This document shows, one piece after another, positions 25,183 to 34,700 of a stretch of DNA of 64,000 nucleotides (position 1 is its first letter; every line of letters begins with the position of its first letter). The stretch is taken from positions 186,001-250,000 of the forward strand of contig JAFKEE010000024.1 of the NCBI GenBank assembly GCA_017307505.1, read 5' to 3'. A program made the translations under genes and the position numbers. The notes below the pieces were generated by a model. The model had not been told where the DNA came from and did no database searches. It worked only from the letters and a program-made list of their open reading frames with translations. This stretch comes from Acidobacteriota bacterium. Lineage in GTDB: Bacteria > Acidobacteriota > Terriglobia > Bryobacterales > Bryobacteraceae.

Positions 25183-28100
25183 ATGGCACGGTCATTTATC
25201 CCCCGAACCACCCTTACCCATCGTCTCTCCGCCCTCCTGGTTCTGGTTGCCGCCGGTCTCGGCGCTCAGACGAGCGCGCCGACCATGCTGCCCACCAGCT
25301 TTCCCAACGGTACTATCGGCGAGCCCCTCAATTTCGGATCCGGCTATGCTCTCCAGGTGTCCGGGGACTCGTGTACCGGTCGCACATGGGCAGTCACCGC
25401 TGGCGCCCTGCCGCCCGGCGTCACCCTCAGTCCACCCCAAGTCGGCGGTCCTTCCGCTCTGCTCACCGGAACGCCCACTCAGACGGGGACCTTCTCCTTC
25501 ACCATCACCGCCACAGCCGTCCTCCCCTGCAGTGCGCCGCCACCCGTTCCGCCCGTCGTCAGGGCTTACACCCTGACCATCGATGGATTGTCCCTTCAGC
25601 CCACCACCCTTAGCGATGGCGCCGTAGGCAACTTCTACGAGGGGTCCAGTTTCTACCCGGCTTCCACCCAGTCCTGCTTCACCTACGCCATTACCAGCGG
25701 AACCATCCCCCCCGGGCTCACCCTCACGGTTGAGGGCTCCTCCGCCTTTCTGAATGGAACTCCAACGGTCCAGGGCGTCTATACCTTTACTGTCACCGCG
25801 ACAGAAGGAGTCTGCGAAGGCTCGTTCTCGCCCAGGCGGACCGCGGCCCGCTCCTACACAGTCCATATACTAGGGATTTCCACTTCCTCTCTGCCTCAGG
25901 GCACGGCCACCCGGCCCTATCCCTCCACCCAACTGGCAGTGGCCGGGAATCTCGGCACCGTTCAATACAGCGGCAGCGGGCTGCCCGCCAATCTTCAGGT
26001 GGATGCGGCCGGCGTCATCACCGGCACCACGACGACCGCTGGCACGACCAACGCCACGTTCAGCGTGTTTGATCCGTACACTTACTACACCGCCAACCGT
26101 GTGCTGGCCATTGTTGTGAATCCCTTCCCCACTTTCCCCGGCACGACTCTGCCCGGTGGCATGGTGGGCTCGCTCTACAACGCCGGCGTTGCCGCAACTG
26201 GCGGCACGGCTCCTTTCAGTTACGCGTATTCGTCCGGCAACCTGCCCCCCGGTTTGAGCATTGGCAACGGCGGCACCATCTCCGGAACCCCCACCAGTTC
26301 CGGAACCTTCACCTTTGTGGCGCGCGCCACGGACGTGAATGGAGCCGCGGTGACTCAGTCGTTCTCGATCTTCGTCGCTCCGGCGCCGGTCCTGACGATC
26401 AATCCCCCCACGCTGCCCGCGGGCTACCTGGGCAGCTCGTATGCGGCCAACCTCTCCGCCACGGGCTTCACCGGCTCAGTCACGTTCAATGTGAGCTCCG
26501 GATCGCTGCCGCCTGGAATCACCCTTGCCTCGAATGGTGCCTTGCAGGGTACGCCCACCCAGACAGGTTTGTTCTCCTTTACCGCCCGCGCTTTCTCAGC
26601 AAGTTCGGGCCAAAGCACGACCCGCGATTACCAGATCCAGGTGGCCAATGCGGTCACGTTTGTCACGCCCGCCACTCTGCCCGGAGCCCAGGTCGGCCTG
26701 GCGTATCATGTCGATTTCCAGGCCGCCGGTGGTCTGCCCCCCTACAGCTTCTCATTGGAAGTTTTGGGGATTCCCGGTCTGACCTTCACCAGCGGCGCGA
26801 ATGGCAGCATCAACGGCACGCCAACCGCGGCCGGCACCTACACCTTTGATGTCTTCGTGAACGACAACGCGAACGGCTTCGCTTCGCGTACGTTCAGTCT
26901 CACCGTCGCGCCCCCGGCCAGCATTTCCACCACGCTGCTGCCACCCGGATTCCTCACCCAGGCTTATCAGGCGAGCCTCACGTCCTCGGGCTTTGTGGGC
27001 ACGCCCACCTGGGCCGTTGTCCAGGGATCCCTGCCAACCGGTCTGACTCTGAATCCCTCCACCGGCGCCATCACCGGCACGCCAACCGCCGAGGGTACCT
27101 ATCCCTTCCAGGTCACTGCCACTGCTGGCAACCAGGTTGCCGGGCCGAAGGCTCTCAGCATCTCGGTCGGGCTGCCCGGTCTCGATTTCACGCCAGACAC
27201 CCTGCCGGGCGGCACCATTGGAGTTCCTTACAGTCAGGTATTCTCCCCCACCGGCGGCTCGGGTAACTACGTCTTTACCCTGGTCAGCGGAACCATGCCC
27301 CCTGGGCTCAGCCTCGGGACCACCGGTTCCGTAACCGGTACGCCCACCACGGCCGGCACTTACAAGTTCGTGGTCCGTCTGACCTCTTCCAACCTGGTGA
27401 TCGAACGGCTCATCACCCTTTACGTCGACACCACGGTGCTCGACCTCTCGCCTTCCACGCTCCCGGACGCTTATATCGGTCAGGCTTACAGCCAGGTTCT
27501 TACACCCTCGGGCGGGACCGCACCCTATACCTTCTCGGTCATCACCGGGTCACTGCCGCTTGGCATCGCCCTGGATACTGCCGCCGGCACCCTGACCGGC
27601 AAGCCCTCGGTTGTCGGCAAATTCACCTTCGACCTGCTTCTGACCGACGTCAATAAGAAGCAGATCGTGCGCAGCTTCAGCATCACGGTCCAGAACACCG
27701 TGACTCAGCCAGGCACCGTTCTCCCCGATGGCACCCAGAACGAAACTTACCCCGGAGCTACAATCAGCACCTCCGGCGGCGCCGCGCCCTTTACGTTCAC
27801 CATCGTCCAGGGAGCCCTGCCCATCGGCCTGACCATCGGACAGGACGGCAGCATCGCCGGTACGCCCGTGAACTCCGGCGACTTCAGCGTCGATGTCAGG
27901 GTGACTGACAGCAACAACGTCAGTTCCGTGGCTACTTACAGCATCCGGGTCTTTGCGGCGCTCACTATTGCCCCGAATACCCTGCCGAACGGACTCCTGC
28001 TGCAGGAGTACACCGCTCAGTTGAGCGTCTCCGGTGGCGCCCCCAGCTACATTTTCGAGCTCGTGTCCGGCACCCTGCCGGACGGGATCCTCTTCAATGC

Positions 28101-29160
28101 GGGCAGCTTCCGTGGCGCACCCACCAAGACGGGCAGCTTCGATTTCAGTGTTAAGGTCACTGACTCCCGTCAGCGCACCACGACGAAACAGTTCACCATT
28201 ACCGTCAGCGGCGGCCCGAACATCAACATTCAGGGCACCCCGCCGGCCGCTGTGGTGGGTATTCCCTATCAGGCGAGTTTCTCCACCTCGGGTGGACGCC
28301 AGCCGTTCCGCTGGTCCTTCACCGGCAACCTCCCGCCGGGCCTCTCGATGGATGCCTCCACGGGGGCGATCACCGGCATCCCGGGTATTGCTGGAATCTT
28401 CAGCTTTACCGTGCGGGTTGAGGACGCCGATAACCTGTTCGCCACCAGCGGGTTCACTATCACCGCCACCTTGGCTCCGCTCGGGCCCATCAGCTTCAAT
28501 CCGGTTCCGCCCAACGCCAGCCCCGGATCCCAGATTACCGTCGGCTTGACGCTGACAAATCCGTATCCCGTCGCACTGAATGGGCTGCTCACCATGCAGT
28601 TCACTCCGGATTCCGGGTTCGACGACCCCGCTGTGGTGTTCGCCTCCGGTGGACGTTCTCTGCCGTTCACCATCCCGGCCGGTGCCACCGGTGCCAACTT
28701 CCAGGTGCCGAACTCCGCCTTCCAGACCGGCACGGTGGCCGGCCTGATCACCATTACTGCCGGGTTGAACGTCCAGGGGGCGGATGTCACGCCAACTCCG
28801 GTGCCTACTCAGCAGGTACGTGTTCAGCCGTCGGCTCCGGTGATCACCCGGATCGATCTCAACAAGACCACCAGCGGATTCGAATTGATCGTCTTCGGTT
28901 TCGCGACGCCGCGCCAGGTGAGTTCCGCCAACGTGAAGCTCACGGCGGCCACCGGGAAGTCGCTCACTACGACTGACTTCCCGTTCACTGTCAATCAGAT
29001 CTTCACGACGTACTTCAGCGACTCGGCGTCCGCGCCGTTCGGCAGCCAGTTCCGGCTGGTTCTGCCGTTCACCACCGGCGACACGACTGCCATCGGCAGC
29101 GCCACCGTCACCCTCACCAACAGTGTGGGGACCTCGGCGCCCAGTTCTGTGAACTTCTAG
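25183..29160 (+). CDS. Giant exported protein with 12 tandem He_PIG (Ig-like) repeats
   Basis: This 1325-residue protein starts with a signal peptide. About 12 repeats of 80-95 residues follow. Each has the He_PIG pattern: TLPGGxxGxxY near its start, a middle SGxLPPGLxL, and GTPTxxGxYTFxVxATD at its end. The first two repeats are longer and contain paired Cys. The last 230 residues are different: a beta-rich segment near PGSQITVGLTLTNPYPVALNG and a C-terminal piece ending in SAPSSVNF, without a recognised anchor or sorting motif. AGAGAGGAAG lies 12 nt upstream of the ATG. Such proteins are usually surface adhesins or carbohydrate-binding scaffolds. The stop codon overlaps that of the convergent gene. 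Confidence 0.88.
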   Translation: MARSFIPRTTLTHRLSALLVLVAAGLGAQTSAPTMLPTSFPNGTIGEPLNFGSGYALQVSGDSCTGRTWAVTAGALPPGVTLSPPQVGGPSALLTGTPTQTGTFSFTITATAVLPCSAPPPVPPVVRAYTLTIDGLSLQPTTLSDGAVGNFYEGSSFYPASTQSCFTYAITSGTIPPGLTLTVEGSSAFLNGTPTVQGVYTFTVTATEGVCEGSFSPRRTAARSYTVHILGISTSSLPQGTATRPYPSTQLAVAGNLGTVQYSGSGLPANLQVDAAGVITGTTTTAGTTNATFSVFDPYTYYTANRVLAIVVNPFPTFPGTTLPGGMVGSLYNAGVAATGGTAPFSYAYSSGNLPPGLSIGNGGTISGTPTSSGTFTFVARATDVNGAAVTQSFSIFVAPAPVLTINPPTLPAGYLGSSYAANLSATGFTGSVTFNVSSGSLPPGITLASNGALQGTPTQTGLFSFTARAFSASSGQSTTRDYQIQVANAVTFVTPATLPGAQVGLAYHVDFQAAGGLPPYSFSLEVLGIPGLTFTSGANGSINGTPTAAGTYTFDVFVNDNANGFASRTFSLTVAPPASISTTLLPPGFLTQAYQASLTSSGFVGTPTWAVVQGSLPTGLTLNPSTGAITGTPTAEGTYPFQVTATAGNQVAGPKALSISVGLPGLDFTPDTLPGGTIGVPYSQVFSPTGGSGNYVFTLVSGTMPPGLSLGTTGSVTGTPTTAGTYKFVVRLTSSNLVIERLITLYVDTTVLDLSPSTLPDAYIGQAYSQVLTPSGGTAPYTFSVITGSLPLGIALDTAAGTLTGKPSVVGKFTFDLLLTDVNKKQIVRSFSITVQNTVTQPGTVLPDGTQNETYPGATISTSGGAAPFTFTIVQGALPIGLTIGQDGSIAGTPVNSGDFSVDVRVTDSNNVSSVATYSIRVFAALTIAPNTLPNGLLLQEYTAQLSVSGGAPSYIFELVSGTLPDGILFNAGSFRGAPTKTGSFDFSVKVTDSRQRTTTKQFTITVSGGPNINIQGTPPAAVVGIPYQASFSTSGGRQPFRWSFTGNLPPGLSMDASTGAITGIPGIAGIFSFTVRVEDADNLFATSGFTITATLAPLGPISFNPVPPNASPGSQITVGLTLTNPYPVALNGLLTMQFTPDSGFDDPAVVFASGGRSLPFTIPAGATGANFQVPNSAFQTGTVAGLITITAGLNVQGADVTPTPVPTQQVRVQPSAPVITRIDLNKTTSGFELIVFGFATPRQVSSANVKLTAATGKSLTTTDFPFTVNQIFTTYFSDSASAPFGSQFRLVLPFTTGDTTAIGSATVTLTNSVGTSAPSSVNF

Positions 29161-29801
29161 TTCGCGGTAATCTTCAGATCGGCAAAGTGGGCCAGGGTTC
29201 CTGGCCCCACCCAGAGAGCTATGCCGCCGGACTCGTCTCCCAGGAAGAGGCCGTCCACAATGAGGGTGGGCTGCTGCGCGTCATGGACGAACAGCCGTGC
29301 CTGCTTACCCTTCACCTCAATCCTCACCCGCGTCCATTCCCCTGGAACCAGGTCGACATAGGACTCATACTTCTCCGGGAAGTCCTTGCGCAACTGATAC
29401 CAAGGATGTTCGGGTTCTGAGATGTACTGCGCGGAGTGGTTGCGCCGCACCTGATCGTCCGCCCGTCCGTTGGTCGGTCGAAGGTAGAAGGCCTCGTAAC
29501 GCGCGGCTTGCGGCCGGGTCCGGAATGCAATCCCAACGAAACCCCGCGCTCCCGTCCCTGAGCCGGATCCCGGTTCGCCGCTCACCCACGCTTCAATGAC
29601 CCCATCCTTGAAGGTCTGGTCCTTCAGAATGGCCAGCATCTCAGCGTCCTTGGCGCCCGGCTCCCCGGTGACCTTTACTGCTTTCCGCCCCTTGTAAGTG
29701 ACTGATTCTGTTTTGACCCCACGCAACTCGAACGGCCCTGTCAGGCCGGTCTGTCCGTATACGGCCGCGGCCGCCAGGGCAGCCGGAATCAACCAACGCA
29801 T
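29157..29801 (-). CDS. Secreted DUF1080/LamG-like concanavalin-fold protein
   Basis: This 214-residue protein has a signal peptide (1-16). Its beta-sandwich domain is like those of DUF1080 (3-keto-disaccharide hydrolase-like) and LamG proteins: FKDGVIEAWVSGEP, GFVGIAFRTRPQAARYEAFY and a closing GGIALWVGPGTLAHFADLKI. Many members bind or modify sugars outside the cell, but no catalytic site is evident in this short single-domain version. It is transcribed with rsmD and recG on the minus strand; rsmD lies 4 bp upstream. Confidence 0.75.
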   Translation of the reverse strand: MRWLIPAALAAAAVYGQTGLTGPFELRGVKTESVTYKGRKAVKVTGEPGAKDAEMLAILKDQTFKDGVIEAWVSGEPGSGSGTGARGFVGIAFRTRPQAARYEAFYLRPTNGRADDQVRRNHSAQYISEPEHPWYQLRKDFPEKYESYVDLVPGEWTRVRIEVKGKQARLFVHDAQQPTLIVDGLFLGDESGGIALWVGPGTLAHFADLKITAN

Positions 29802-29805
29802 GTCT

Positions 29806-30339
29806 CTACCTCGGTTCGAAGAAACTCAGTGAGTTGTCCCCTTGGCTCAGGATTCTCACCCGCTTCAGTTTGCCGTAGGTCTCCTTCAGGTGGTGTGTAA
29901 ACTTCGAGGCGTGCTGGACGATGACAAGCGGGCGCGGCGCTTCCCCCAGCGCATCCAGACAGAGGCCGTACTCCTGCTCGCGAGGGTAGGGCGGGTCGAG
30001 AAACACGATCTCTGCGTCAAATTTAGTGATCATGGCGGCGGCGTTGCCCGCGTGCACTTCACACCGCTTCGAGATCTCCAGCAGAGAGATGTTCTCCTGC
30101 AGCGTGCGCAGGGCCGGCCGGCTCTTCTCCAGGAAAATCGCGCGCCCGGCGCCGCGGCTCAAAGCCTCGATTCCGACACTGCCCGCTCCCGCGTACGCAT
30201 CCAGAAAGACACACCCTTCGATGCGCGGGGCCAGGATGTTGAAAAGAGCCTCCCGCAACCTGTCCGGGGTCGGACGAACGCCGTCTCCCGCCGGAGATTT
30301 CAACCGGCGGCTGCGAAACTCACCACCAATCACTCGCAT
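29806..30339 (-). CDS. rsmD: 16S rRNA (guanine966-N2)-methyltransferase
   Basis: RsmD methylates G966 of 16S rRNA with S-adenosylmethionine. The 177-residue protein begins with MRVIGGEFRSRRLKSP. It shows the SAM-binding FLDAYAGAGSVGIEALSRGA and the catalytic LDPPY motif (residues 116-120), and matches the family in length. It lies 18 bp downstream of recG on the same strand, a common neighbourhood for rsmD. Confidence 0.95.
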   Translation of the reverse strand: MRVIGGEFRSRRLKSPAGDGVRPTPDRLREALFNILAPRIEGCVFLDAYAGAGSVGIEALSRGAGRAIFLEKSRPALRTLQENISLLEISKRCEVHAGNAAAMITKFDAEIVFLDPPYPREQEYGLCLDALGEAPRPLVIVQHASKFTHHLKETYGKLKRVRILSQGDNSLSFFEPR

Positions 30340-30357
30340 GACAACTCTGCCTTTCCT

Positions 30358-32463
30358 CTATCCAATCAAAGCCAATCCGTAGCGCCGCTGCCAGTGCTCG
30401 CGGACGAAGCGTAGCGCGGCCGCCAGCAGATCCTCAGACGGAGGCTGTTCGACGAACGACCGCGCCTCCTCGCGCGCCAATTCCAGAATCTCCTGATCTC
30501 TCAATAAATTGCCGATCCGGAACACCGGCAGCCCGCTCTGCTTCGTGCCCAGGAACTCGCCGGGCCCGCGCAGCCTCAAGTCCATTTCGGCGATATAGAA
30601 ACCGTCGGTGGACTCCACCAGCGTCCTGATCCGTTCCCGTCCGTTCTCGCTAAGCTTATCGGTCACCAGCACGCAATAACTCTGATCCGCCCCGCGCCCC
30701 ACACGGCCCCTCAACTGGTGGATCTGCGCCAATCCGAACCGCTCGGCGTTCTCCACCACCATGACCGTGGCATTGGGCACGTCCACTCCGACTTCGATCA
30801 CCGTGGTCGACACCAGCACCTGGATCTCTCCGCGCTTGAAGCCGTCCATGACGGCATCCTTCTCCGCTGCTGGAAGCTTGCCGTGCAGCAAGCCCACCTT
30901 CAACTGCGGGAAGATCAGCGTGGAAAGCTCCTGGTACGCCGCCTGTGCCGCCTTCACCGCCTGCGTCTCGCTCTCTTCAATCGCCGCGTAAACGACATAC
31001 GCCTGCCGTCCCGCCTGCACCTGCCGGAGGATGAAACTGTACACCTGTTCCAGTTCTAACTTGGTCTTGTGGAACGTCTTGATCGGCTGCCGGCCGGGCG
31101 GCAATTCGTCGATGATGCTGACGTCCAGGTCGCCGTAAATGGTCAGGGCCAGGGTGCGTGGGATGGGGGTTGCGGTCATCACCAGAACGTCCGGATAGAT
31201 CCCCTTCTGCTGCAGGGATTTGCGCTGCAGAACGCCAAAGCGGTGCTGCTCGTCGATGATCGCCAGGCCCAACCGGTGAAACTCTACGTCTTCTTCCAAT
31301 AATGCGTGAGTGCCGACGGCGAGCTGGGCAAAGCCACTGGCCAAAGCCCGCTTAGCCACCGCCTTTTCCTTCTTCGTCATCGAGCCCATCAGCGGTGCCA
31401 GGCGGTAACCCAGCGGAGCCAGCACCCGCTCCAGATTGACCTGATGCTGCGCCGCCAGGATTTCGGTCGGCGCGAGGAGGGCCGCCTGATACCCGTTCTC
31501 CACCGCAATCACTGCCGCCTGCGCCGCGACAATCGTCTTGCCGCTCCCCACGTCCCCCTGCAGCAACCGCGACATCGGCGTATCGGTGGACATGTCCCTG
31601 GCGATCTCGCCAAGAACGCGTTTCTGCGCACCCGTCGGCTTGAATGGCAGGATCTTCTTGATCTGCTCCCTCACCTGTTCGTTCAACTCGAACCGGATGC
31701 CCGGGTCCTTCCGGGATTGCCGCCGCTTCAGCGCGATTCCCGTTTCCAGCCAGAAGAACTCCTCAAAGATCATTCGGATCTGGGCCGGCGAACGGAACCC
31801 GTTCAGCAGCCGCAAGTCCGAATCGACTGGCGGGAAGTGCAGTCCTTTCAATGCGGTAGTCAGGTCAGGCAGCGCCAGACGGCGCCGGATGAATTCCGGC
31901 AACGCGTCCTGCATCTCCGGCAGATTATCGAGGATCCTCTTTACCACGCCGCGCAGCACCCGCGTGCTGGTCTTGCCCGCCGCTTCGTAAACCGGAACAA
32001 TCCGTCCGGTATGAAGTCCTGCCTCGTCTTCCTCATCGTCGTCGCGCAGGATTTCGTAATCGGGGTGGAGCATCATCAGCTCGCCTTTGTACCCGTCGAA
32101 CTCCACCTTGCCGAACAGCGAAACCCGGATCCCGGGCAGGAACACATTCTTCAAGTACTGCGCATGGAACCACTTGCCGGTCAGCCGCTGGCTGCTGGAA
32201 TCCTGAAAGACCACCTCGACCAGGCCCAGGTCGCGGCGGTGGAACTGGGGCGCATGCAGGCTCTGAACCTCCGCCAGCACCGTGGCCATTTCCCCCGGCG
32301 CCAATTGCCCCAGCGGCTTGATGTTTGAGCGGTCTTCGTAGCGAAAGGGTGCGTAGGTGAGCAGGTCGGCGGCCGTGGTCAATCCGCGCCCTTCGAGGTC
32401 GGCGGCACGGCGTGGTCCGACGCCTTTTACAAACTTAATCGGGGTGGAGAGATCCAGCGGCAC
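30358..32463 (-). CDS. recG: ATP-dependent DNA helicase RecG
   Basis: RecG remodels stalled replication forks and Holliday junctions. The 701-residue protein has an N-terminal wedge/OB domain (about 60-140) and superfamily 2 helicase motifs: Walker A GDVGSGKT (303-310), DEQH as motif II, TATPIPRTLA as motif III, and QLRGRVGRG as motif VI. The C-terminal TRG region with RGPGEFLGTKQSGLP is typical. Length matches the family. It is the first gene of a minus-strand group recG-rsmD-DUF1080. Confidence 0.96.
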   Translation of the reverse strand: MPLDLSTPIKFVKGVGPRRAADLEGRGLTTAADLLTYAPFRYEDRSNIKPLGQLAPGEMATVLAEVQSLHAPQFHRRDLGLVEVVFQDSSSQRLTGKWFHAQYLKNVFLPGIRVSLFGKVEFDGYKGELMMLHPDYEILRDDDEEDEAGLHTGRIVPVYEAAGKTSTRVLRGVVKRILDNLPEMQDALPEFIRRRLALPDLTTALKGLHFPPVDSDLRLLNGFRSPAQIRMIFEEFFWLETGIALKRRQSRKDPGIRFELNEQVREQIKKILPFKPTGAQKRVLGEIARDMSTDTPMSRLLQGDVGSGKTIVAAQAAVIAVENGYQAALLAPTEILAAQHQVNLERVLAPLGYRLAPLMGSMTKKEKAVAKRALASGFAQLAVGTHALLEEDVEFHRLGLAIIDEQHRFGVLQRKSLQQKGIYPDVLVMTATPIPRTLALTIYGDLDVSIIDELPPGRQPIKTFHKTKLELEQVYSFILRQVQAGRQAYVVYAAIEESETQAVKAAQAAYQELSTLIFPQLKVGLLHGKLPAAEKDAVMDGFKRGEIQVLVSTTVIEVGVDVPNATVMVVENAERFGLAQIHQLRGRVGRGADQSYCVLVTDKLSENGRERIRTLVESTDGFYIAEMDLRLRGPGEFLGTKQSGLPVFRIGNLLRDQEILELAREEARSFVEQPPSEDLLAAALRFVREHWQRRYGLALIG

Positions 32464-32762
32464 GGCTTCGAGGGTGAAACCCTAGTTTACGAGGTTCGGG
32501 ATGCCGCCCGCTGCGTGACGACCGTATAGGAGGGAGTCCAATGAGTGGAAGCGGATGCAGCGGCTGTAAGCCGTTGCCTCCGGACGGGATAGATTATGTG
32601 AACCCGGCTTCATCGTCAGTGTTTCCATTTCGTTCGATAGGATCCTTCCTCCACTCCAACGGCCTCAGCCAGCTAACTGCAATGGAATCCATGTCTTTGA
32701 ATCGTCACGCTCCATCTTTCCGGCGCCTAGGATAACCTTTTCGATAGGCTTGTCGTCTTAAC
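32464..32762. other. Intergenic region upstream of recG and the export operon
   Basis: This 299-bp divergent region separates recG from the export operon. It contains one possible small reading frame (32541-32735) with an ideal ribosome-binding site. I see no strong promoter hexamers, riboswitch-like fold or repeat. Confidence 0.5.
32541..32735 (+). CDS. Possible small protein of 64 residues, unknown
   Basis: AGGAGG at 32528-32533 lies seven bases before an ATG, the best ribosome-binding site in this area. The predicted peptide of 64 residues starts MSGSGCSGCKPLPPDGIDY and has one CxxC pair, no membrane helix and no known domain. It could be a real small protein, a leader peptide of the export operon, or a gene remnant. 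No homology is recognised; the ribosome-binding site is the only support. Confidence 0.35.
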   Translation: MSGSGCSGCKPLPPDGIDYVNPASSSVFPFRSIGSFLHSNGLSQLTAMESMSLNRHAPSFRRLG

Positions 32763-34667
32763 ATGCGGGACAGCCCTGCCGAATCGGCCCAACGCATTCC
32801 ACGTGTTCAGGATCCAGAGTTAGACCGTATGCAGCCGCAGATGAATCCATCTCCGCAATCCACTCCGCCGGGTGTTCCCGGCGTCGTTCCGGTTTCCCAT
32901 GAGCCGAAGCGGCCGCGATCCATGGGCGGAATCGCGCTTCTGGTTGTAGCCTTGCTGGCCGGCGCCGGCTGGTTCGCCTGGAGGCAGGCGACCGACCCCG
33001 CGCGCACCGGTTCAGGCACTGTGGACGTCCGCACGGCCGTCGTGGCGGCAGGTACACTGGAGCGGTCCATTCGGCTCACCGGTGTGACATCCGCGGATAA
33101 GTTCGCCTCGCTGGCCGCTCCGCAATTGCGCGGCATGCGCGGTGGCGGTGGTGGTGGGGGAGGCAACACAGGCGGCAGCAGCAGCTCTTCCAGTTCCTCA
33201 ACGGCTTCAACGAGTTCGTCGGCTTCGGGCAGTGCGACCGGCTCGTCCTCTTCCTCGAGCAGCGCCAGCACCGCGTCGACGTTCCGGGCGACTACCAACC
33301 GGTTCGGTTCCGGTTCAACTTCCTCAACTTCCAGCTCGACTTCCAAGTCCGGTACTTCCGGCTCCACCTCTTCGTCGACGTCCTCTTCAACCTCAAGTTC
33401 CTCATCCTCCTCGAGCGGTGGGAGCGGTGGAGGTGGCGGTGGTGGTGGCGGCGGCAATATGCTGAGCGGCGGCAATGACGACTTCATGCAGGTTCTGCAG
33501 AAGGTAGCCCGGCCCGGGAGCCATGTCACCAAGGGCCAGATCGTCGCCGAGTTCGACCAACAGTTCCAATTGCTTCGCCTGGATGACTACAAGTCGACCG
33601 TCGAGCAGGCTGACCGGACGCTCCGGTCCCTCGATTCAAACCTGGAAGTCCAGCGAAAGTCGTATGACTACAACATCCAGCAGGCCAAGGGAGCGGTAGA
33701 GAAAGCCAAGCTGGACATCAAGACGACGCCGGTGCGTTCGGCCATTGAAGCCGAGCAGCTTCAGCTCGCACTGGAAGAGGCGCAGGCGAATCTCAAGCAG
33801 CTGCAGACGCAGATTCCCTATCAGGAAACGAGTCTCAAGAGCCAGCGCCGCATCTCCGAAATCGATGTCGAGCAGTCAAGAGTGGAGCTGAAGCGGGCTG
33901 AGCGCAATGTGAGCCTGATGCAGATCACCGCCAGCATGGACGGCATGATCGCCATGGAAAACATGATGCGCGGCAGCGAATTCTCGCAGGTTCAGCAGGG
34001 CGATCAACTTTTCCCCGGCCAGCTCTTTGCGCGGATCGTGGACCCAAGCTCATTCCTCGTTTCGGCGACCATCAACCAGGCTGATGTGGAATACGTTCGA
34101 GTCGGATCCAAGGCTACGCTGCACTTCGATGCCTACCCCGAGATGACCCTGCCGGCCCACGTCGTCTCTATCGCCGCGATCACGAAACCGGGTGGACAGC
34201 GGGCATCCTATGTGAAGGAAATCCCGCTTTACCTCAAAATCGACAAGCTGGACCCGCGGGTGATCCCGGATCTCACTGTGAGCGCGGATGTTGTCATTCA
34301 GACCAACGAGAATCAACTGCTGGCGCCCATCGAGTCGATCTTCCGTGACGGTCCCACCGGCAAGCCCTATGTCTATGTAAAGACAGGCGGGACATTTGAG
34401 AAACGGACGATCGAACTGGGCGACCGCAACAATATTAAGACGATCGTGTCTTCCGGCCTGAAAGCCGGCGACGTGATCGCACTCGACGCGCCGCGAAAGC
34501 TCGACGGACAAACCACGGCCACTGCCTCAGTGCATCCCGGCCAGGTGCCGCCGGCTTCGAACGCGGGCCGTCCCTGGGCGCTAGCCCTCGCCGTACCGGT
34601 GCTTGGATTCCGCCGCCGTGTGCTGCGGGCCCTCCGCCTTTGGAACAGCAGATCGGAACGCGTCTGA
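32763..34667 (+). CDS. HlyD-type membrane-fusion adaptor with a 110-residue Ser/Gly-rich insert
   Basis: This protein of up to 634 residues is a periplasmic adaptor of the HlyD/MacA type. One N-terminal membrane helix lies at about 54-72. The lipoyl-type half motifs flank a coiled-coil hairpin (about 265-400), followed by beta-barrel segments such as SSFLVSATINQADVEYV and KPYVYVKTGGTFEKRTIELG. Between the two parts of the first beta segment (LAAPQLRG and VLQKVARPGSHVTKGQ) lies an insert at residues 127-237 made mainly of Ser, Thr and Gly, with poly-Gly at both ends. A start at 32829 is also possible, since no clear ribosome-binding site decides. It is the first gene of the export operon. Confidence 0.85.
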   Translation: MRDSPAESAQRIPRVQDPELDRMQPQMNPSPQSTPPGVPGVVPVSHEPKRPRSMGGIALLVVALLAGAGWFAWRQATDPARTGSGTVDVRTAVVAAGTLERSIRLTGVTSADKFASLAAPQLRGMRGGGGGGGGNTGGSSSSSSSSTASTSSSASGSATGSSSSSSSASTASTFRATTNRFGSGSTSSTSSSTSKSGTSGSTSSSTSSSTSSSSSSSSGGSGGGGGGGGGGNMLSGGNDDFMQVLQKVARPGSHVTKGQIVAEFDQQFQLLRLDDYKSTVEQADRTLRSLDSNLEVQRKSYDYNIQQAKGAVEKAKLDIKTTPVRSAIEAEQLQLALEEAQANLKQLQTQIPYQETSLKSQRRISEIDVEQSRVELKRAERNVSLMQITASMDGMIAMENMMRGSEFSQVQQGDQLFPGQLFARIVDPSSFLVSATINQADVEYVRVGSKATLHFDAYPEMTLPAHVVSIAAITKPGGQRASYVKEIPLYLKIDKLDPRVIPDLTVSADVVIQTNENQLLAPIESIFRDGPTGKPYVYVKTGGTFEKRTIELGDRNNIKTIVSSGLKAGDVIALDAPRKLDGQTTATASVHPGQVPPASNAGRPWALALAVPVLGFRRRVLRALRLWNSRSERV

Positions 34668-34700
34668 GGCCCCAACAGAATTTTTATCTTGGAGTATTGA

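Noticed and set aside
33141-33470. The Ser-codon-rich tract as a CRISPR array or intergenic minisatellite
   Set aside because: The tract stays in one reading frame, has no regular repeat-spacer pattern and is continuous with adaptor sequence on both sides.
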